Source: Mycobacterium sp. Root135 (lineage in GTDB: Bacteria; Actinomycetota; Actinomycetes; Mycobacteriales; Mycobacteriaceae). From it: a stretch of 64,000 bases of DNA. The notes beneath the pieces are model-generated. The model ran no database searches. It saw nothing but the letters and a program-made list of their open reading frames with translations, and had not been told where the DNA came from. This document shows positions 59,642 through 64,000 of the stretch, in pieces; the first letter of the stretch is position 1, and each line of letters opens with the position of its first letter. Location: contig NZ_LMEZ01000007.1 in the NCBI RefSeq assembly GCF_001426545.1, positions 207,474 through 271,473 on the forward strand, written 5' to 3'. Both the position numbers and the translations under genes were made by a program.

Positions 59642-60997
59642 ATGGCGAGCAAGTCGAGGCGTCCCGCGCCGCGCTCCATCTTTGCCGTGCTTACGAAGGC
59701 CTGGATGCTGATCGTGGGTACGGCAATCGTTTTCGGACTCGTCGCCTTGGCTGCGTCACTCGTCCAGAAGCCCGTATACGCCGCCACGACCACGCTGTAT
59801 CTGACCTCCGGCGGCACCGTCGCCTCGTCGGCCTACGACTCGGTGACCTCCTCCACCGAGCGCGTCGGAAGCTACGCCCAGCTCATCTACACACAGGCCG
59901 TGTTGATGCCGGCAGCCGACGCCGTCGGTTTGAACTTGTCGTTGGACGAAGCCCGTAAAAGGGTCAGCGTCGACGTGAACCCTCAGGTAGTCCTGATGAC
60001 CATCACCGTCGAGGATACGAATCCGGCGTTGGCGCAACGCTTTGCAGATGCACTTGCCCAGTCGATGCAGTCTGCCGTTTCCAAGCTCGAGGTGCCGGGC
60101 GCCGCCAGCGAGCCGCTGGTGAAGATCCGCCAGGTTACGAAGGCAACCGTCGGCCCCTCGCCGGTTGCCCCGACCACCCTGATCAACGTTTCCGTAGCAG
60201 TCGCCGTCGGGCTGATCATCGGCTGCTTGTTGGCCGTCTGGCGAGAGTCGAGGAACGACAAGGTACGCGATGAGGTCGACGCGGAGGCAGCCCTGGAGAC
60301 GCGACTGCTGGCCGTAGTCGGCCCCGGGAATCGCTCAAAAGAGGGGTATCGCACCATTCGTACCCGCTTATTGGCGCAGGATCCGCCAATTCGCGTATTG
60401 CTGGTGACAGGGGCCCGTACGTCGGAGAGCACCTCTACGGTGACGATGAACGTCGGCAAGCTTCTCGCCAGGGCCGGCAATTCCGTTGTCATCGTCGATG
60501 CGAATCTGAACGACTCGAACATCACGAAGTGGGCTGGATCAGAAGGTTCCCCGGGTCTCATAGACGCCCTTCGCGGCAGGCCGTTGGGAGAGACGTTGAC
60601 GCAAGGCGTCGACGGCGTCAAAACGCTGACGATACTGGGGTCGGGCGCGAAATCAACGGGTCACCCAGCCGACTACTTCTCATCCGAGGCGTTCCGGCGA
60701 ATTTTGCGAATGCTGTCCGACCAATTTGATTATGTGGTCGTCGACTCGACGCCTCTCTTGGAGGATTTCGGCACCGAGAGCATTCTCCCGACCGTTGACG
60801 GCATCGCCATCGTGTGCGGCCCAGCGCTTTCGACGCTGAGCGATCTCGTCGAGTGCCGAACGCGAACACGTAACGTCGGTGCGAACATTCTGGGTCTGGT
60901 CTTCTTCGACTACCGAGACGATCCGGTAAATCGGCATCGACCAGTTAAGGCGATCGCCGAGAATTCAATGGCAGGTTCGCACCCGGCGGCATCGTGA
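59642..60997 (+). CDS. Wzz/BY-kinase-like co-polymerase 2 with eroded P-loop
   Basis: This 451-residue protein has the same two-part layout as the gene at 30.9-32.3 kb: a Wzz domain with helices at about 20-42 and 180-200, then a ParA/BY-kinase-like domain. The Walker A region reads TGARTSESTST (256-266), without the G-K-S/T core. Walker A' VVIVDANLND and Walker B YVVVDSTPLL are recognisable but altered. The C-terminal tail has no tyrosine cluster. Nucleotide hydrolysis and kinase activity are unlikely; a scaffold role in chain-length control is inferred. A 22-bp dyad lies just upstream, and the flippase gene follows after 60 bases. Confidence 0.87.
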   Translation: MASKSRRPAPRSIFAVLTKAWMLIVGTAIVFGLVALAASLVQKPVYAATTTLYLTSGGTVASSAYDSVTSSTERVGSYAQLIYTQAVLMPAADAVGLNLSLDEARKRVSVDVNPQVVLMTITVEDTNPALAQRFADALAQSMQSAVSKLEVPGAASEPLVKIRQVTKATVGPSPVAPTTLINVSVAVAVGLIIGCLLAVWRESRNDKVRDEVDAEAALETRLLAVVGPGNRSKEGYRTIRTRLLAQDPPIRVLLVTGARTSESTSTVTMNVGKLLARAGNSVVIVDANLNDSNITKWAGSEGSPGLIDALRGRPLGETLTQGVDGVKTLTILGSGAKSTGHPADYFSSEAFRRILRMLSDQFDYVVVDSTPLLEDFGTESILPTVDGIAIVCGPALSTLSDLVECRTRTRNVGANILGLVFFDYRDDPVNRHRPVKAIAENSMAGSHPAAS

Positions 60998-61057
60998 AAC
61001 GTCACGTTTGGCAATCAGATAGCAGCTGATGAACATCCGTCACCGCATCGGGGTCAA

Positions 61058-62452
61058 GTGACCGACAGCGATCCGCGTGTTCGGACGCCCGGCGAAACTC
61101 CGCGACGCGTTGCTCTTCTCACCACCGTCGACCAGCTCCTTTCGAGTGTGAGCAATGCCTTGCTCCTCTTCACCGTTGCCCAGACGGCGTCACTGTCGGA
61201 GTTTGGAATCACTGCTTTGCTGGTCGCCGTCAGTGCAGGATGGATGGCCTTCAATCGCGGCGCCTTAGGCGCGCCCGTTCTCCTCGTGAGCAACCTGGCG
61301 ATAGACGAGATCCGCGCCGAGGCGGGCTACGCGATGACTTGGGCAGCGGGTTCTGGGGCAGTTGCCGGAGCCACCGTCGGCGTCGTGGGGATCATCGCCG
61401 GCGAGCCACAGGTTGCGGTGGTGTTCGCAGCTGCAATTCCGGCTGTCCTCGTTCAGGACGTCTTGCGTTTCGCGGCCATCGCATGCGAAAAGCCCTTCAT
61501 TGCAGTGCTTTCCGACGGACTGTGGACCATCCTCATAGGTGCCGCATTTCTCGCGAACATCGGCGGAGCGAGTATTCCGGCATCGTATGCGGTCGCACTG
61601 TGGGGAACGAGTGGGCTGTTGGCGGCACTGGTGCTTGCATGTGCCGTCGGAATTCGGCCGAGATTCTTCCGAATCCGAGCGTGGTGGGGTACCTACGCCA
61701 GGGCCCGACTCCATTACGGGGCTGGAGATGCTCTTTCTCCCGTGTACACACTCGCCGTACTGTTCGCCGTGACCTTGATTCTCGACTCCTCCGTAGCCGG
61801 CACGCTTCGGGGAGCCGCCGCATTGTTTGGCCCCATTGCCCTACTGTTCTCGGCGTTGCCACTCGTCTTGGTGCCACATGCCCGCCGAGAGATGACAACG
61901 GCCCAACGCCAGTGGCAAATCCTCGTCAAGATGTCCTGGATCTCCTCCGGCCTGATCGCGGTCGCAACTGCCGCCGCAGTCGCCGTTCCGCATACATGGG
62001 GCACCGCAATCATGGGAAGCACATGGGTTTCGGCCGTCGCGGTGATGCCCTACGAGGGTCTGGCTGGGGTGGCGGCCATTTGGATGGCGAGCGTGTACGT
62101 CTTCTTGAAGATGCAGGGCGAAAGTCGGGCCGCCTTCTGGACACGGCTAGTCCAGGTCATCGCTCAGCTCGCCGGTTGCATCGTGGCCGCGTTCGTCTTC
62201 GGCACCGCCATCGCCATCGCGGCCTCGAGCGCCGTCTTGTGTTGCGGTGTCGTCGCAGCGAGTGTGGTCGTCGCGAGGCGGGTCGCTGCGAGTAGCCCAG
62301 CCACAGTCTCCGGCTTGGACGGGGCGAATAGCGGGGTCCGGTCGGACCCAAGACACGAGGACGTCGCGACGCCTGCCATGGCGAACCGTGCGCTGCGGCC
62401 ATGGCCGGAGATCGACGTTCTCCAAACCAGAACGACTGGTTCCCGACCGTAG
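61058..62452 (+). CDS. Wzx-type polysaccharide flippase 2
   Basis: This 464-residue membrane protein has about 12 helices and a flippase-like pattern (VDQLLSSVSNALLLFTVAQTASLSEFG at the start, the typical helix 1-2 region of MOP exporters). It has little visible similarity to flippase 1 at 41-42 kb. It begins with GTG 61058, preceded only by a weak GGGG. It forms a plus-strand unit with the second Wzz gene. It presumably flips a different or partly overlapping lipid-linked oligosaccharide. Confidence 0.82.
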   Translation: MTDSDPRVRTPGETPRRVALLTTVDQLLSSVSNALLLFTVAQTASLSEFGITALLVAVSAGWMAFNRGALGAPVLLVSNLAIDEIRAEAGYAMTWAAGSGAVAGATVGVVGIIAGEPQVAVVFAAAIPAVLVQDVLRFAAIACEKPFIAVLSDGLWTILIGAAFLANIGGASIPASYAVALWGTSGLLAALVLACAVGIRPRFFRIRAWWGTYARARLHYGAGDALSPVYTLAVLFAVTLILDSSVAGTLRGAAALFGPIALLFSALPLVLVPHARREMTTAQRQWQILVKMSWISSGLIAVATAAAVAVPHTWGTAIMGSTWVSAVAVMPYEGLAGVAAIWMASVYVFLKMQGESRAAFWTRLVQVIAQLAGCIVAAFVFGTAIAIAASSAVLCCGVVAASVVVARRVAASSPATVSGLDGANSGVRSDPRHEDVATPAMANRALRPWPEIDVLQTRTTGSRP

Positions 62453-62495
62453 ATCTCGAATCCTGAACGACCAGTGGATGCCCGGCTACGTCCGC

Positions 62496-63893
62496 TCACG
62501 ACGAAGCGTTGCGCGCACTCCCGATGACGAAGGCAGGGGCGTGCTCGCGGTGGCTTTCGACGATCGGCGGGCCGTTTCGCCTCCCTGGCAGATGGATCCA
62601 ACTCAGCGCCGCGATCGAACCGACCGCGTAATACAGGTACCTGTCGGCGATCGCATTCTCCACTAGACCAAGGACAAGCCATGTTCCCAACGAGATCATC
62701 AGAAAGCGCGCGTAGATCAGGCCCTGACTCGACAATTGCCACGAGTCGTGGAGTATCAACAGAAAGTAGACGAGCATCGCCATCGCGAGTACCAGACCAC
62801 CTGATGCCAGAAATTGGAGGTAGATGTTGTGCGCCTCGACGAGGTGGCGAATGCCGGAACCAAAGACTGGGTGCGCCTGCCAGTCCGCTATCGCAGCTCG
62901 AAACAATCGAAGTCGCTCTGAATCGCTTCCGGCCGCATCAGACGAGCCAGAAAATGCTCGGAACAGCCTCTGTCGTACTTGCGTGGGAAGGGCTAGCAAT
63001 GCGACCACGCCACCCACGATCATTCCGATTATGGCAATTGAGCGAATGCGGCCAACAGATCTGCCCTTGGGAATGCAGAACACAGAGGCGAGAGCACACA
63101 GCGGCGTCACCGCCTGAGCGCCCCGCGATCCGGAAGCCAAGATGCCCCCGAACAACAAAACTAGCGATACGGCGGGTATCCACTTCCGCTGCATCGTCGC
63201 CAGGAAGTACACGGCGACCGGAACGGAGATGGCAACTGTGATGCCAAGGGTGTTGGGGTGGTCGGTGAGCCCGTTCATCCGAACGCCTCCCCCGGCGTTG
63301 AAGCATGTGTACGTGCAAATCTGAGTGGACTCACCCAGGAAGCGCCCGATGTGGGGTGTCAGGCCGATCAGGTCACCGATCGCGACAGCACTTGAAACCG
63401 TAGTCCCCACCACGAAAGCACCCATCGTCCATACCGGGGCTCTGCGATCGATTGCCGAACACGCCACGATGGCAGTCGGAACGAACAGAATCGCAAAGAA
63501 CCAGAACAACGCCTTGGTGATGTCGTCCGGATAATATCCGTAGATTTGCATGCGTAGCACCCTCACGTACGCCGGCGAGGGATCCAGGTGGCGTACGAGA
63601 ACGCAGGTTGCGATTGCCACGCAGGGAAACAACGGCCATACGGGGATTGAGAACCGCAGGTCACCGAACACCACCATCAGGGCGATCACGCCGAGTGACA
63701 GCACGATCAGTACGTCTGCGGGAGCACCTCCGCTGGGCAACTTGACGCCGGTCCACGGGGCCGTAAGCGCAGCAAGCAGGACTAGCCCAATCACTATCTT
63801 GCCGACGGCGTTGGGGAAGTAAATGGAGGTTGGCGCGACTCCCGCGTGTTGCGGTACGGGCGTGGGGGCCGTCATCTCAAACGGGCCCAACAT
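62496..63893 (-). CDS. O-antigen ligase/polymerase-like membrane protein (Wzy_C) 2
   Basis: This 465-residue protein has about 10-12 helices. The periplasmic loop has GLTDHPNTLGITVAISVPV near 205 and LASGSRGAQAVTPLCAL near 250. AHPVFGSGIRHLVEAHNIYLQFLASGG near 335 is the classic O-antigen-ligase block, including the conserved His of AHN. The ATG at 63893 is used; a GTG just before and an ATG seven codons later are alternatives. It converges on flippase 2, ends 43 bases away, and is the last gene in the window. Confidence 0.88.
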   Translation of the reverse strand: MLGPFEMTAPTPVPQHAGVAPTSIYFPNAVGKIVIGLVLLAALTAPWTGVKLPSGGAPADVLIVLSLGVIALMVVFGDLRFSIPVWPLFPCVAIATCVLVRHLDPSPAYVRVLRMQIYGYYPDDITKALFWFFAILFVPTAIVACSAIDRRAPVWTMGAFVVGTTVSSAVAIGDLIGLTPHIGRFLGESTQICTYTCFNAGGGVRMNGLTDHPNTLGITVAISVPVAVYFLATMQRKWIPAVSLVLLFGGILASGSRGAQAVTPLCALASVFCIPKGRSVGRIRSIAIIGMIVGGVVALLALPTQVRQRLFRAFSGSSDAAGSDSERLRLFRAAIADWQAHPVFGSGIRHLVEAHNIYLQFLASGGLVLAMAMLVYFLLILHDSWQLSSQGLIYARFLMISLGTWLVLGLVENAIADRYLYYAVGSIAALSWIHLPGRRNGPPIVESHREHAPAFVIGSARNASS

Positions 63894-64000
63894 CACGGTG
63901 ACAGTCAGCGAAGATCGCCTCTATCGGTGAACTCTCGGCAGGCACTGCAGACTCATTGGCCAGCAGAGCATAGTGGACCGTGGGCGTCGCAAAAGTCCTT

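Noticed and set aside
1..64000. CRISPR arrays, rRNA or tRNA genes
   Set aside because: No regularly spaced repeats and no tRNA- or rRNA-like stretches were recognised; a covariance-model scan could not be run.

Overview
The window looks like the chromosome of a GC-rich mycobacterium, probably a rapid-growing Mycolicibacterium-type species. From about 1 to 26.4 kb the gene order follows the Mycobacterium tuberculosis Rv3249c-Rv3279c stretch almost gene for gene: alkX-rubB-rubA-alkB, an amino acid permease, a FAD oxidoreductase, manA, an SIS-domain protein, manB/pmm, a DUF3499 protein, a zincin-like protein, whiB2, fbiA-fbiB, GDP-mannose pyrophosphorylase, wbbL, rmlD, an LCP ligase, a TIGR03089 protein, fadE25, purE-purK, a GtrA protein, a PH-domain protein and birA. 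Several genes start close behind a TAnnnT box with no ribosome binding site, as expected for leaderless mycobacterial transcripts. Species-level identity was not tested.

The core part (1-26.4 kb) holds alkane hydroxylation (alkB and two rubredoxins under a TetR regulator), GDP-mannose supply (manA, manB, manC), arabinogalactan linkage-unit synthesis and attachment (wbbL, rmlD, LCP protein), coenzyme F420 completion (fbiA, fbiB), the divisome regulator whiB2, purine synthesis (purE, purK) and biotin ligase.

In M. tuberculosis birA lies next to accD5. Here about 26 kb (26.4-52.6 kb) sits between them and encodes a complete-looking Wzx/Wzy-type polysaccharide system: a polyprenol-phosphate sugar transferase, a Wzz/BY-kinase-like protein, a short Wzz protein, a polymerase/ligase, a flippase, four glycosyltransferases, two left-handed beta-helix acyltransferases, a SASA-type esterase, a DUF218 protein, a methyltransferase, gmd, a second Gmd/Rmd-like enzyme and a GDP-mannose 3,5-epimerase. 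Five paralogous secreted LIP-family lipases are interleaved with these genes, and four of the operon junctions overlap or nearly touch.

The conserved block accD5-accE5-maf (52.6-55.3 kb) is followed by a second polysaccharide arm (55.3-63.9 kb) instead of the expected sseA: an FkbM methyltransferase, a glycosyltransferase, a GH16 protein, an SGNH-like protein, a second Wzz/kinase-like protein, a second flippase and a second O-antigen-ligase/polymerase-like protein.

Taken together, the locus probably makes and exports an exopolysaccharide or capsule built from GDP-mannose-derived sugars (mannose, a 6-deoxyhexose, and L-galactose or L-gulose), decorated with acyl and methyl groups. The most unusual point is how many enzyme-like proteins lack key catalytic residues. 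One lipase paralog has lost its Ser and His, the SGNH protein has lost its Ser and His, both BY-kinase-like domains have altered P-loops and no tyrosine tail, and the GH16 protein has Asp in place of the acid/base Glu. These are direct readings of the translated sequence; what they mean functionally is inference.
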